Source of the DNA: Nematostella vectensis
Taxonomy: Eukaryota > Cnidaria > Anthozoa > Actiniaria > Edwardsiidae
NCBI RefSeq assembly: GCF_932526225.1
Contig: NC_064047.1
Coordinates: 1,426,001-1,490,000 of the forward strand
Reading direction: 5' to 3'
DNA: 64,000 nucleotides
In this document: piece by piece, positions 24,320 through 38,896 of the stretch
How the letters are laid out: each line of letters opens with the position of its first letter
Numbering within the stretch: position 1 is the stretch's first letter
Notes under the pieces: generated by a model
Seen by the model: only the letters and a program-made list of their open reading frames with translations
The model's database searches: none
Told to the model about the DNA's origin: nothing
Made by a program: the position numbers and the translations under genes

Positions 24320-24723
24320 TGCCATGACGACACCACAATTTGGGAAAGTCTAGCTGTGAAGTAACCGATGACCATTAGGTAGTGAATGACGAGTTTTGAA
24401 AGCATGAAAAAACTAAATTCACGAGCAATGGGCAGTTGAAGGCGAGTCTGAAACCATGGCAACTGAGAAACGTCTATAAGGCAGTCAAATATGCGTTAGA
24501 AACCATAACAACCCTAGGACGAATGTCTTTCAAAGACGAGCTTTCAAAACATGGCGACTGAAGCGCGACCAATATGCAGTAAAGGTTTGAATACCCTCAA
24601 AACAGGTTTGTTTTCCGTAAAACAGGTTTCACATACACGCACCTATACATACACGTAGAGCAGGTTTGACATCTATATAATGTATAAGCCATTGTAAATA
24701 GTAAATATTAGAAGAGCATTAAA
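24305..24723 (+). other. 3'UTR of the JmjC gene with degenerate repeats and poly(A) signal
   Basis: The end of the coding region (GACGAGCTTTAATGCCATG) is echoed downstream as GACGAGTTTTGAAAGCATG (24388), GGCGAGTCTGAAACCATGG (24441) and GACGAGCTTTCAAAACATGG (24535), so the 3'UTR looks like decayed tandem copies of the terminal codons. ATTAAA at 24718-24723 is a candidate poly(A) signal. Confidence 0.45.
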
Positions 24724-25556
24724 AAGTTAACATTTGGGTGATTTTTTTAATTGACTGGCTTAAGATTAGCGTATCCCCGATCTCTAAGAGGGGGGTGTGG
24801 GTTAGGGGGTATAGTCATTGGGCCAAAAAGTGAAACCCACCCCTCCCCCCCGTGGTAAAAAGATTCTAGCGCTGTTGTGAAACTTGTCACCTAACAAACT
24901 TTTAAAGTCAAAAAAGGTATTTAAATCTAAGAAACAGGACCGAAAAATAAAAAATTCACTACTTTTTTGGGAAACCTTTGTGTGAAAAAACTGTTGCCAT
25001 GGTAGCATGAAGCGTCTCCTCGATATGTCAATGGCATATCCAAACGTCCGAAGACAGAGTTTAGGAAAAGTCACCAAGTTTTTGCCTCTTGGCTGCTATG
25101 GTTCAGAAGCAGAACATGAGTACTCGTGTTCTCCATCAGAAGTTATAGCAATTTTTCCGGAGGGGGGTATAAAGAGCCCCCTCCCTCCCAGTCTGAATAG
25201 GGTTAACTGAACCAAGATTTAGAAAAAGTAAACCAAACATTACATTCTTGCATCTAAAAGTCTATTTTATTCAATTTAGTGAAAATTCTGCTAAGAGCCT
25301 GGGAAGGTTTTTTTGGGGGTACCACAGGGTACCCAAGCTCTCAAATTTATAAACCACTAATAGTAGCCTTGGGCTGCCTGTGCAATGACAAGATGAAGGG
25401 GTTGGCTGGTTGCCCGAGGGCGGCAATGCTGGAGAAAAGAAGAAAAGTGCAGATCTTTGAAATAAGAACATTTTATTCTTTTGATTCTTCCCCACCGGCT
25501 GATCAGGTTCTTATAAAAAAGGGTGCTTAAAATGCCAAATTTTAGCCTGTAGGTTC
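24724..25556. other. intergenic DNA before the 17-bp array
   Basis: No gene was recognised. It contains several purine- or pyrimidine-rich blocks (for example CCCACCCCTCCCCCC near 24840) that resemble low-complexity ends of dispersed repeats. Confidence 0.4.
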
Positions 25557-28500
25557 TTAATACTGTATCTGGGCTCTTACTGTATCTGGGCTCTTACTGT
25601 ATCTGGGCTCTTACTGTATCTATGCTCTTACTGTATCTGGGCTCTTACTGTATCTGGGCTCTTACTGTATCTGGGCTCTTACTGTATCTGGGCTCTTACT
25701 GTATCTAGGCTCTTACTGTATCTGGGCTCTTACTGTATCTGGGCTCTTACTGTATCTGGGCTCTTACTGTATCTAGGCTCTTACTGTATCTGGGCTCTTA
25801 CTGTATCTAGGCTCTTACTGTATCTGGGCTCTTACTGTATCTGGGCTCTTACTGTATCTGGGCTCTTACTGTATCCGGGCTCTTACTGTATCTAGGCTCT
25901 TATTGTATCTGGGCTCTTACTGTATCCGGGCTCTTACTGTATCTGGGCTCTTACTGTATCTGGGCTCTTACTGTATCTGGGCTCTTACTGTATCTGGGCT
26001 CTTACTGTATCTGGGCTCTTACTGTATCTGGGCGCTCTTACTGTATCTAGGCTCTTACTGTATCTGGGCTCTTACTGTATCTAGGCTCTTACTGTATCTG
26101 GGCTCTTACTGTATCTGGGCTCTTACTGTATCTGGGCTCTTACTGTATCTGGGCTCTTACTGTATCCGGGCTCTTACTGTATCTAGGCTCTTATTGTATC
26201 TGGGCTCTTACTGTATCCGGGCTCTTACTGTATCTGGGCTCTTACTGTATCTGGGCTCTTACTGTATCTGGGCTCTTACTGTATCTAGGCTCTTATTGTA
26301 TCTGGGCTCTTACTGTATCTGGGCTCTTACTGTATCTAGGCTCTTACTGTATCTGGGCTCTTACTGTATCTGGGCTCTTACTGTATCTAGGCTCTTACTG
26401 TATCTAGGCTCTTATTGTATCTGGGCTCTTACTGTATCTATGCTCTTACTGTATCTGGGCTCTTACTGTATCTGGGCTCTTACTGTATCTATGCTCTTAC
26501 TGTATCTGGGCTCTTACTGTATCTGGGCTCTTACTGTATCTGGGCTCTTACTGTATCTGGGCTCTTACTGTATCTGGGCTCTTACTGTATCTGGGCTCTT
26601 ACTGTATCTGGGCTCTTACTGTATCTGGGCTCTTACTGTATCTGGGCTCTTACTGTATCTAGGCTCTTACTGTATCTGGGCTCTTACTGTATCTAGGCTC
26701 TTACTGTATCTGGGCTCTTACTGTATCTGGGCTCTTACTGTATCTGGGCTCTTACTGTATCTGGGCTCTTACTGTATCTGGGCTCTTACTGTATCTGGGC
26801 TCTTACTGTATCTGGGCTCTTACTGTATCTGGGCTCTTACTGTATCTGGGCTCTTACTGTATCTGGGCTCTTACTGTATCTGGGCTCTTACTGTATCTAG
26901 GCTCTTACTGTATCTGGGCTCTTACTGTATCTAGGCTCTTACTGTATCTGGGCTCTTACTGTATCTAGGCTCTTACTGTATCTGGGCTCTTACTGTATCT
27001 GGGCTCTTATTGTATCTGGGCTCTTACTGTATCTAGGCTCTTACTGTATCTAGGCTCTTACTGTATCTGGGCTCTTACTGTATCTGGGCTCTTACTGTAT
27101 CTGGGCTCTTACTGTATCTAGGCTCTTACTGTATCTAGGCTCTTACTGTATCTGGGCTCTTACTGTATCTAGGCTCTTACTGTATCTGGGCTCTTACTGT
27201 ATCTAGGCTCTTACTGTATCTGGGCTCTTACTGTATCTAGGCTCTTACTGTATCTGGGCTCTTACTGTATCTAGGCTCTTACTGTATCTGGGCTCTTACT
27301 GTATCTGGGCTCTTACTGTATCTGGGCTCTTACTGTATCTAGGCTCTTACTGTATCTAGGCTCTTACTGTATCTAGGCTCTTACTGTATCTGGGCTCTTA
27401 CTGTATCTGGGCTCTTACTGTATCTGGGCTCTTACTGTATCTAGGCTCTTACTGTATCTGGGCTCTTACTGTATCTGGGCTCTTACTGTATCTAGGCTCT
27501 TACTGTATCTGGGCTCTTACTGTATCTAGGCTCTTACTGTATCTGGGCTCTTACTGTATCTGGGCTCTTACTGTATCTGGGCTCTTACTGTATCTGGGCT
27601 CTTATTGTATCTGGGCTCTTACTGTATCTAGGCTCTTACTGTATCTGGGCTCTTACTGTATCTAGACTCTTACTGTATCTAGGCTCTTACTGTATCTAGG
27701 CTCTTACTGTATCTAGGCTCTTACTGTATCTGGGCTCTTACTGTATCTAGGCTCTTACTGTATCTAGGCTCTTACTGTATCTAGGCTCTTATTGTATCTG
27801 GGCTCTTACTGTATCTGGGCTCTTACTGTATCTAGGCTCTTACTGTATCTAGGCTCTTACTGTATCTATGCTCTTACTGTATCTGGGCTCTTACTGTATC
27901 TATGCTCTTACTGTATCTAGGCTCTTATTGTATCTGGGCTCTTACTGTATCTAGGCTCTTACTGTATCTAGGCTCTTACTGTATCTAGGCTCTTACTGTA
28001 TCTATGCTCTTACTGTATCTGGACTCTTACTGTATCTGGGCTCTTACTGTATCTATGCTCTTACTGTATCTGGGCTCTTACTGTATCTGGGCTCTTACTG
28101 TATCTAGGCTCTTACTGTATCTGGGCTCTTACTGTATCTGGGCTCTTACTGTATCTGGGCTCTTACTGTATCTAGGCTCTTACTGTATCTAGGCTCTTAC
28201 TGTATCTAGGCTCTTACTGTATCTAGGCTCTTACTGTATCTGGGCTCTTACTGTATCTGGGCTCTTACTGTATCTGGGCTCTTACTGTATCTGGGCTCTT
28301 ACTGTATCTGGGCTCTTACTGTATCTAGGCTCTTACTGTATCTGGGCTCTTACTGTATCTGGGCTCTTACTGTATCTGGGCTCTTACTGTATCTGGGCTC
28401 TTACTGTATCTGGGCTCTTACTGTATCTGGGCTCTTACTGTATCTAGGCTCTTACTGTATCTAGGCTCTTACTGTATCTGGGCTCTTACTGTATCTAGGC

Positions 28501-31500
28501 TCTTACTGTATCTAGGCTCTTACTGTATCTAGGCTCTTACTGTATCTGGGCTCTTACTGTATCTGGGCTCTTACTGTATCTAGGCTCTTACTGTATCTGG
28601 GCTCTTACTGTATCTGGGCTCTTACTGTATCTAGGCTCTTACTGTATCTAGGCTCTTACTGTATCTGGGCTCTTACTGTATCTGGGCTCTTACTGTATCT
28701 GGGCTCTTACTGTATCTAGGCTCTTACTGTATCTGGGCTCTTACTGTATCTGGGCTCTTACTGTATCTGGGCTCTTAATGTATCTGGGCTCTTACTGTAT
28801 CTGGGCTCTTACTGTATCTAGGCTCTTACTGTATCTGGGCTCTTACTGTATCTAGGCTCTTACTGTATCTGAGCTCTTACTGTATCTGGGCTCTTACTGT
28901 ATCTAGGCTCTTATTGTATCTGGGCTCTTACTGTATCTGGGCTCTTACTGTATCTGGGCTCTTACTGTATCTGGGCTCTTACTGTATCTAGGCTCTTACT
29001 GTATCTAGGCTCTTACTGTATCTAGGCTCTTACTGTATCTAGGCTCTTACTGTATCTGGGCTCTTACTGTATCTGGGCTCTTACTGTATCTAGGCTCTTA
29101 CTGTATCTAGGCTCTTACTGTATCTGGGCTCTTACTGTATCTGGGCTCTTACTGTATCTGGGCTCTTACTGTATCTAGGCTCTTACTGTATCTGGGCTCT
29201 TACTGTATCTAGGCTCTTACTGTATCTGGGCTCTTACTGTATCTGGGCTCTTACTGTATCTGGGCTCTTACTGTATCTGGGCTCTTACTGTATCTAGGCT
29301 CTTACTGTATCTGGGCTCTTACTGTATCTAGGCTCTTACTGTATCTGGGCTCTTACTGTATCTAGGCTCTTACTGTATCTGGGCTCTTACTGTATCTGGG
29401 CTCTTACTGTATCTGGGCTCTTACTGTATCTGGGCTCTTACTGTATCTGGGCTCTTACTGTATCTGGGCTCTTACTGTATCTGGGCTCTTACTGTATCTG
29501 GGCTCTTACTGTATCTAGGCTCTTACTGTATCTAGGCTCTTACTGTATCTGGGCTCTTACTGTATCTGGGCTCTTACTGTATCTGGGCTCTTACTGTATC
29601 TGGGCTCTTACTGTATCTAGGCTCTTACTGTATCTGGGCTCTTACTGTATCTAGGCTCTTACTGTATCTGGGCTCTTACTGTATCTGGGCTCTTACTGTA
29701 TCTAGGCTCTTACTGTATCTAGGCTCTTACTGTATCTAGTCTCTTACTGTATCTAGGCTCTTACTGTATCTGGGCTCTTATTGTATCTGGGCTCTTACTG
29801 TATCTGGGCTCTTACTGTATCTAGGCTCTTACTGTATCTAGGCTCTTACTGTATCTGGGCTCTTACTGTATCTAGGCTCTTACTGTATCTGGGCTCTTAC
29901 TGTATCTAGGCTCTTACTGTATCTGGGCTCTTACTGTATCTAGGCTCTTACTGTATCTGGGCTCTTACTGTATCTAGGCTCTTACTGTATCTGGGCTCTT
30001 ACTGTATCTAGGCTCTTACTGTATCTAGGCTCTTACTGTATCTAGGCTCTTACTGTATCTGGGCTCTTACTGTATCTGGGCTCTTACTGTATCTGGGCTC
30101 TTACTGTATCTGGGCTCTTACTGTATCTAGGCTCTTACTGTATCTGGGCTCTTACTGTATCTAGGCTCTTACTGTATCTAGGCTCTTACTGTATCTGGGC
30201 TCTTACTGTATCTAGGCTCTTACTGTATCTGGGCTCTTACTGTATCTAGGCTCTTACTGTATCTGGGCTCTTACTGTATCTGGGCTCTTACTGTATCTGG
30301 GCTCTTACTGTATCTAGGCTCTTACTGTATCTGGGCTCTTACTGTATCTAGGCTCTTACTGTATCTGGGCTCTTACTGTATCTGGGCTCTTATTGTATCT
30401 GGGCTCTTACTGTATCTGGGCTCTTACTGTATCTAGGCTCTTACTGTATCTAGGCTCTTACTGTATCTAGGCTCTTACTGTATCTGGGCTCTTACTGTAT
30501 CTGGGCTCTTACTGTATCTGGGCTCTTACTGTATCTGGGCTCTTACTGTATCTGGGCTCTTACTGTATCTGGGCTCTTACTGTATCTGGGCTCTTACTGT
30601 ATCTGGGCTCTTACTGTATCTAGGCTCTTACTGTATCTAGGCTCTTACTGTATCTAGGCTCTTACTGTATCTAGTCTCTTACTGTATCTAGGCTCTTACT
30701 GTATCTGGGCTCTTACTGTATCTGGGCTCTTACTGTATCTGGGCTCTTACTGTATCTAGGCTCTTACTGTATCTGGGCTCTTACTGTATCTGGGCTCTTA
30801 CTGTATCTAGGCTCTTACTGTATCTAGGCTCTTACTGTATCTGGGCTCTTACTGTATCTAGGCTCTTACTGTATCTAGGCTCTTACTGTATCTAGGCTCT
30901 TACTGTATCTGGGCTCTTACTGTATCTGGGCTCTTACTGTATCTGGGCTCTTACTGTATCTGGGCTCTTACTGTATCTAGGCTCTTACTGTATCTAGGCT
31001 CTTACTGTATCTAGGCTCTTACTGTATCTGGGCTCTTACTGTATCTAGGCTCTTACTGTATCTGGGCTCTTACTGTATCTGGGCTCTTACTGTATCTGGG
31101 CTCTTACTGTATCTAGGCTCTTACTGTATCTGGGCTCTTACTGTATCTAGGCTCTTACTGTATCTGGGCTCTTACTGTATCTGGGCTCTTACTGTATCTA
31201 GGCTCTTACTGTATCTAGGCTCTTACTGTATCTAGGCTCTTACTGTATCTAGGCTCTTACTGTATCTAGGCTCTTACTGTATCTGGGCTCTTACTGTATC
31301 TAGGCTCTTACTGTATCTGGGCTCTTACTGTATCTGGGCTCTTACTGTATCTGGGCTCTTACTGTATCTAGGCTCTTACTGTATCTGGGCTCTTACTGTA
31401 TCTGGGCTCTTACTGTATCTAGGCTCTTACTGTACCTGGGCTCTTACTGTACCTGGGCTCTTACTGTATCTGGGCTCTTACTGTATCTAGGCTCTTACTG

Positions 31501-34500
31501 TATCTGGGCTCTTACTGTATCTGGGCTCTTACTGTATCTGGGCTCTTACTGTATCTGGGCTCTTACTGTATCTAGGCTCTTACTGTATCTGGGCTCTTAC
31601 TGTATCTGGGCTCTTACTGTATCTAGGCTCTTACTGTATCTGGGCTCTTACTGTATCTAGGCTCTTACTGTATCTGGGCTCTTACTGTATCTAGGCTCTT
31701 ACTGTATCTAGGCTCTTACTGTATCTGGGCTCTTACTGTATCTAGGCTCTTACTGTATCTGGGCTCTTACTGTATCTGGGCTCTTACTGTATCTGGGCTC
31801 TTACTGTATCTATGCTCTTACTGTATCTAGGCTCTTACTGTATCTAGGCTCTTACTGTATCTGGGCTCTTACTGTATCTGGGCTCTTACTGTATCTGGGC
31901 TCTTACTGTATCTAGGCTCTTACTGTATCTAGGCTCTTACTGTATCTGGGCTCTTACTGTATCTAGGCTCTTACTGTATCTAGGCTCTTACTGTATCTGG
32001 GCTCTTACTGTATCTAGGCTCTTACTGTATCTGGGCTCTTACTGTATCTAGGCTCTTACTGTATCTGGGCTCTTACTGTATCTGGGCTCTTACTGTATCT
32101 GGGCTCTTACTGTATCTAGGCTCTTACTGTATCTGGGCTCTTACTGTATCTAGGCTCTTACTGTATCTGGGCTCTTACTGTATCTGGGCTCTTATTGTAT
32201 CTGGGCTCTTACTGTATCTGGGCTCTTACTGTATCTGGGCTCTTACTGTATCTAGGCTCTTACTGTATCTAGGCTCTTACTGTATCTGGGCTCTTACTGT
32301 ATCTGGGCTCTTACTGTATCTGGGCTCTTACTGTATCTGGGCTCTTACTGTATCTGGGCTCTTACTGTATCTGGGCTCTTACTGTATCTGGGCTCTTACT
32401 GTATCTGGGCTCTTACTGTATCTGGGCTCTTACTGTATCTAGGCTCTTACTGTATCTAGGCTCTTACTGTATCTAGGCTCTTACTGTATCTAGTCTCTTA
32501 CTGTATCTAGGCTCTTACTGTATCTGGGCTCTTATTGTATCTGGGCTCTTACTGTATCTGGGCTCTTACTGTATCTAGGCTCTTACTGTATCTAGGCTCT
32601 TACTGTATCTGGGCTCTTACTGTATCTAGGCTCTTACTGTATCTAGGCTCTTACTGTATCTGGGCTCTTACTGTATCTAGGCTCTTACTGTATCTAGGCT
32701 CTTACTGTATCTAGGCTCTTACTGTATCTGGGCTCTTACTGTATCTGGGCTCTTACTGTATCTGGGCTCTTACTGTATCTGGGCTCTTACTGTATCTAGG
32801 CTCTTACTGTATCTAGGCTCTTACTGTATCTAGGCTCTTACTGTATCTGGGCTCTTACTGTATCTAGGCTCTTACTGTATCTGGGCTCTTACTGTATCTG
32901 GGCTCTTACTGTATCTGGGCTCTTACTGTATCTAGGCTCTTACTGTATCTGGGCTCTTACTGTATCTAGGCTCTTACTGTATCTGGGCTCTTACTGTATC
33001 TGGGCTCTTACTGTATCTAGGCTCTTACTGTATCTAGGCTCTTACTGTATCTAGGCTCTTACTGTATCTAGGCTCTTACTGTATCTAGGCTCTTACTGTA
33101 TCTGGGCTCTTACTGTATCTAGGCTCTTACTGTATCTGGGCTCTTACTGTATCTGGGCTCTTACTGTATCTGGGCTCTTACTGTATCTGGGCTCTTACTG
33201 TATCTAGGCTCTTACTGTATCTGGGCTCTTACTGTATCTGGGCTCTTACTGTATCTAGGCTCTTACTGTACCTGGGCTCTTACTGTACCTGGGCTCTTAC
33301 TGTATCTGGGCTCTTACTGTATCTAGGCTCTTACTGTATCTGGGCTCTTACTGTATCTGGGCTCTTACTGTATCTGGGCTCTTACTGTATCTGGGCTCTT
33401 ACTGTATCTAGGCTCTTACTGTATCTGGGCTCTTACTGTATCTGGGCTCTTACTGTATCTAGGCTCTTACTGTATCTGGGCTCTTACTGTATCTAGGCTC
33501 TTACTGTATCTGGGCTCTTACTGTATCTAGGCTCTTACTGTATCTAGGCTCTTACTGTATCTAGGCTCTTACTGTATCTGGGCTCTTACTGTATCTGGGC
33601 TCTTACTGTATCTGGGCTCTTACTGTATCTGGGCTCTTACTGTATCTGGGCTCTTACTGTATCTGGGCTCTTACTGTATCTGGGCTCTTACTGTATCTAG
33701 GCTCTTACTGTATCTAGGCTCTTACTGTATCTGGGCTCTTACTGTATCTAGGCTCTTATTGTATCTGGGCTCTTACTGTATCTAGGCTCTTACTGTATCT
33801 AGGCTCTTACTGTATCTGGGCTCTTACTGTATCTAGGCTCTTACTGTATCTGGGCTCTTACTGTATCTAGGCTCTTACTGTATCTGGGCTCTTACTGTAT
33901 CTGGGCTCTTACTGTATCTGGGCTCTTACTGTATCTGGGCTCTTACTGTATCTATGCTCTTACTGTATCTGGGCTCTTACTGTATCTAGGCTCTTACTGT
34001 ATCTGGGCTCTTACTGTATCTAGACTCTTACTGTATCTGGGCTCTTACTGTATCTAGGCTCTTACTGTATCTGGGCTCTTACTGTATCTAGGCTCTTACT
34101 GTATCTGGGCTCTTACTGTATCTGGGCTCTTACTGTATCTGGGCTCTTACTGTATCTGGGCTCTTACTGTATCTGGGCTCTTACTGTATCTAGGCTCTTA
34201 CTGTATCTAGGCTCTTACTGTATCTAGGCTCTTATTGTATCTGGGCTCTTACTGTATCTGGGCTCTTATTGTATCTGGGCTCTTACTGTATCTGGGCTCT
34301 TACTGTATCTGGGCTCTTACTGTATCTGGGCTCTTACTGTATCTGGGCTCTTACTGTATCTGGGCTCTTACTGTATCTAGGCTCTTACTGTATCTGGGCT
34401 CTTACTGTATCTGGGCTCTTACTGTATCTAGGCTCTTACTGTATCTAGGCTCTTACTGTATCTAGGCTCTTACTGTATCTGGGCTCTTACTGTATCTGGG

Positions 34501-37500
34501 CTCTTATTGTATCTGGGCTCTTACTGTATCTAGGCTCTTACTGTATCTAGGCTCTTACTGTATCTGGGCTCTTACTGTATCTGGGCTCTTACTGTATCTG
34601 GGCTCTTACTGTATCTGGGCTCTTACTGTATCTGGGCTCTTACTGTATCTGGGCTCTTACTGTATCTGGGCTCTTACTGTATCTGGGCTCTTACTGTATC
34701 TGGGCTCTTACTGTATCTAGGCTCTTATTGTATCTGGGCTCTTACTGTATCTGGGCTCTTACTGTATCTGGGCTCTTACTGTATCTAGGCTCTTACTGTA
34801 TCTGGGCTCTTACTGTATCTAGGCTCTTACTGTATCTGGGCTCTTACTGTATCTGGGCTCTTACTGTATCTGGGCTCTTACTGTATCTGGGCTCTTACTG
34901 TATCTGGGCTCTTACTGTATCTAGGCTCTTACTGTATCTAGGCTCTTACTGTATCTGGGCTCTTACTGTATCTAGGCTCTTATTGTATCTGGGCTCTTAC
35001 TGTATCTGGGCTCTTACTGTATCTAGGCTCTTACTGTATCTGGGCTCTTACTGTATCTGGGCTCTTATTGTATCTAGGCTCTTACTGTATCTAGACTCTT
35101 ACTGTATCTGGGCTCTTATTGTATCTAGGCTCTTACTGTATCTAGGCTCTTACTGTATCTAGGCTCTTATTGTATCTGGGCTCTTACTGTATCCAGGCTC
35201 TTACTGTATCTGGGCTCTTACTGTATCTAGGCTCTTACTGTATCTGGGCTCTTACTGTATCTAGGCTCTTACTGTATCTGGGCTCTTACTGTATCTGGGC
35301 TCTTACTGTATCTGGGCTCTTACTGTATCTAGGCTCTTACTGTATCTGGGCTCTTACTGTATCTAGGCTCTTACTGTATCTGGGCTCTTACTGTATCTGG
35401 GCTCTTACTGTATCTGGGCTCTTATTGTATCTAGGCTCTTACTGTATCTAGACTCTTACTGTATCTGGGCTCTTATTGTATCTAGGCTCTTACTGTATCT
35501 AGGCTCTTACTGTATCTAGGCTCTTATTGTATCTGGGCTCTTACTGTATCCAGGCTCTTACTGTATCTGGGCTCTTACTGTATCTAGGCTCTTACTGTAT
35601 CTGGGCTCTTACTGTATCTAGGCTCTTACTGTATCTGGGCTCTTACTGTATCTGGGCTCTTACTGTATCTGGGCTCTTACTGTATCTAGGCTCTTACTGT
35701 ATCTGGGCTCTTACTGTATCTAGGCTCTTACTGTATCTGGGCTCTTACTGTATCTAGGCTCTTACTGTATCTAGGCTCTTACTGTATCTAGGCTCTTACT
35801 GTATCTGGGCTCTTACTGTATCTGGGCTCTTACTGTATCTGGGCTCTTACTGTATCTGGGCTCTTACTGTATCTAGGCTCTTACTGTATCTAGGCTCTTA
35901 CTGTATCTGGGCTCTTACTGTATCTATGCTCTTACTGTATCTGGGCTCTTACTGTATCTAGGCTCTTACTGTATCTAGGCTCTTACTGTATCTGGGCTCT
36001 TACTGTATCTAGGCTCTTACTGTATCTAGGCTCTTACTGTATCTGGGCTCTTACTGTATCTGGGCTCTTACTGTATCTGGGCTCTTACTGTATCTAGGCT
36101 CTTACTGTATCTGGGCTCTTACTGTATCTAGGCTCTTACTGTATCTGGGCTCTTACTGTATCTAGGCTCTTACTGTATCTAGGCTCTTACTGTATCTAGG
36201 CTCTTACTGTATCTGGGCTCTTACTGTATCTGGGCTCTTACTGTATCTAGGCTCTTACTGTATCTGGGCTCTTACTGTATCTAGGCTCTTACTGTATCTA
36301 GGCTCTTACTGTATCTAGGCTCTTACTGTATCTGGGCTCTTACTGTATCTGGGCTCTTACTGTATCTAGGCTCTTACTGTATCTGGGCTCTTACTGTATC
36401 TGGGCTCTTACTGTATCTAGGCTCTTACTGTATCTAGGCTCTTATTGTATCTGGGCTCTTACTGTATCTAGGCTCTTACTGTATCTGGGCTCTTACTGTA
36501 TCTGGGCTCTTACTGTATCTGGGCTCTTACTGTATCTAGGCTCTTATTGTATCTGGGCTCTTACTGTATCTTGGCTCTTACTGTATCTAGGCTCTTACTG
36601 TATCTAGGCTCTTATTGTATCTGGGCTCTTACTGTATCTGGGCTCTTACTGTATCTAGGCTCTTACTGTATCTAGGCTCTTACTGTATCTAGGCTCTTAC
36701 TGTATCTGGGCTCTTACTGTATCTGGGCTCTTACTGTATCTAGGCTCTTACTGTATCTGGGCTCTTACTGTATCTAGGCTCTTACTGTATCTGGGCTCTT
36801 ACTGTATCTGGGCTCTTACTGTATCTGGGCTCTTACTGTATCTGGGCTCTTACTGTATCTAGGCTCTTACTGTATCTGGGCTCTTACTGTATCTAGGCTC
36901 TTACTGTATCTGGGCTCTTACTGTATCTGGGCTCTTACTGTATCTATGCTCTTACTGTATCTGGGCTCTTACTGTATCTAGGCTCTTACTGTATCTAGGC
37001 TCTTACTGTATCTGGGCTCTTACTGTATCTAGGCTCTTACTGTATCTGGGCTCTTACTGTATCTGGGCTCTTACTGTATCTGGGCTCTTACTGTATCTAG
37101 GCTCTTACTGTATCTGGGCTCTTACTGTATCTAGGCTCTTACTGTATCTAGGCTCTTACTGTATCTAGGCTCTTACTGTATCTGGGCTCTTACTGTATCT
37201 AGGCTCTTACTGTATCTGGGCTCTTACTGTATCTGGGCTCTTACTGTATTTAGGCTCTTACTGTATCTAGGCTCTTACTGTATCTAGGCTCTTACTGTAT
37301 CTGGGCTCTTACTGTATCTAGGCTCTTACTGTATCTAGGCTCTTACTGTATCTAGGCTCTTACTGTATCTGGGCTCTTACTGTATCTAGGCTCTTACTGT
37401 ATCTAGGCTCTTACTGTATCTGGGCTCTTACTGTATCTGGGCTCTTACTGTATCTGGGCTCTTACTGTATCTGGGCTCTTACTGTATCTAGGCTCTTACT

Positions 37501-38350
37501 GTATCTAGGCTCTTACTGTATCTAGGCTCTTACTGTATCTAGGCTCTTACTGTATCTGGGCTCTTACTGTATCTAGGCTCTTACTGTATCTGGGCTCTTA
37601 CTGTATCTAGGCTCTTACTGTATCTAGGCTCTTACTGTATCTAGGCTCTTACTGTATCTAGACTCTTACTGTATCTAGGCTCTTACTGTATCTAGGCTCT
37701 TACTGTATCTGGGCTCTTACTGTATCTAGGCTCTTACTGTATCTGGGCTCTTACTGTATCTGGGCTCTTACTGTATCTGAGCTCTTACTGTATCTGGGCT
37801 CTTACTGTATCTAGGCTCTTACTGTATCTAGACTCTTACTGTATCTGGGCTCTTACTGTATCTAGACTCTTACTGTATCTGGGCTCTTACTGTATCTAGG
37901 CTCTTACTGTATCTGGGCTCTTACTGTATCTAGGCTCTTACTGTATCTGGGCTCTTACTGTATCTGGGCTCTTACTGTATCTAGGCTCTTACTGTATCTG
38001 GGCTCTTACTGTATCTGGGCTCTTACTGTATCTGGGCTCTTACTGTATCTGGGCTCTTACTGTATCTGGGCTCTTACTGTATCTGGGCTCTTACTGTATC
38101 TGGGCTCTTACTGTATCTAGGCTCTTACTGTATCTAGGCTCTTACTGTATCTAGGCTCTTACTGTATCTGGGCTCTTACTGTATCTGGGCTCTTACTGTA
38201 TCTGGGCTCTTACTGTATCTAGGCTCTTACTGTATCTGGGCTCTTACTGTATCTAGGCTCTTACTGTATCTAGGCTCTTACTGTATCTGGGCTCTTACTG
38301 TATCTGGGCTCTTACTGTATCTATGCTCTTACTGTATCTGGGCTCTTACG
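25557..38350. repeat. 17-bp minisatellite, about 750 copies, 12.8 kb
   Basis: The unit is CTGTATCTGGGCTCTTA. Nearly all variation is one position (CTGGG or CTAGG), with rarer CTATG, CTAGA, CTAGT, ATTGT, TATCC and TACCT variants. One 2-bp insertion occurs (GGGCGCTCTTA near 26031). Three units make 51 nt, so frames stay open wherever no CTAGG creates a TAG; runs of up to 343 codons result and are not genes. Rare variants recur at multiples of 17 bp (for example 1,836, 935, 1,819 and 357), which shows later block duplications inside the array. Confidence 0.98.
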
Positions 38351-38896
38351 CGTCTGTTACTATAGAGCATATATGGCCTTTTGTTTAATTATATTGTATA
38401 ATTATTCACAAGGGTTATAATCTTAAATATGCATTTCTCTTTGGCATGTGAATATATCAGATCCAGGAGTCTTTAGAATTACTCCTGGTTTATAGCAACG
38501 CTATTAATCATTCAATCGAATTCAACATTTGGAGTATTTCGGTCAGCGGTAATGCGCTCTAGGGGCGTTCATTCGAGTCAGTGTTCTGTAGTTTTATCTT
38601 GATGTTTTACGATAGATTTGTCAAAATGTCACCGCACAACATCATGACCAGTGTAATCCATTGGCCTCTAGTGCCTACTTAATTACGAATTGTTTGAATT
38701 GTTCACCATAACAACATGTAATTAATTTGCACACAGGGGGATTAAGATGGTCCTTCGGTAAATGCCGCACTCTATTAAAATTCTGAGTTCATAAAGTACT
38801 CAAACAGACTCACACAAGTAAACAGCCTGTCTTAGCAACTATTCTGCGACAATAACCAAGTAATATTGGGTAGTTGGATTAGAAATTAGTGCAAAC
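38351..38896. other. 5' flank of the coiled-coil gene
   Basis: Unique AT-rich sequence with no gene recognised. It presumably holds the promoter of the gene starting at 38897, but no TATA box or strong site stands out. Confidence 0.4.

Noticed and set aside
25903-35757. Several frames of 62-343 codons reading LLYLGSYCIWALTVS-type repeats
   Set aside because: They are by-products of the 17-bp minisatellite; they begin and end where CTAGG variants create or remove stops.
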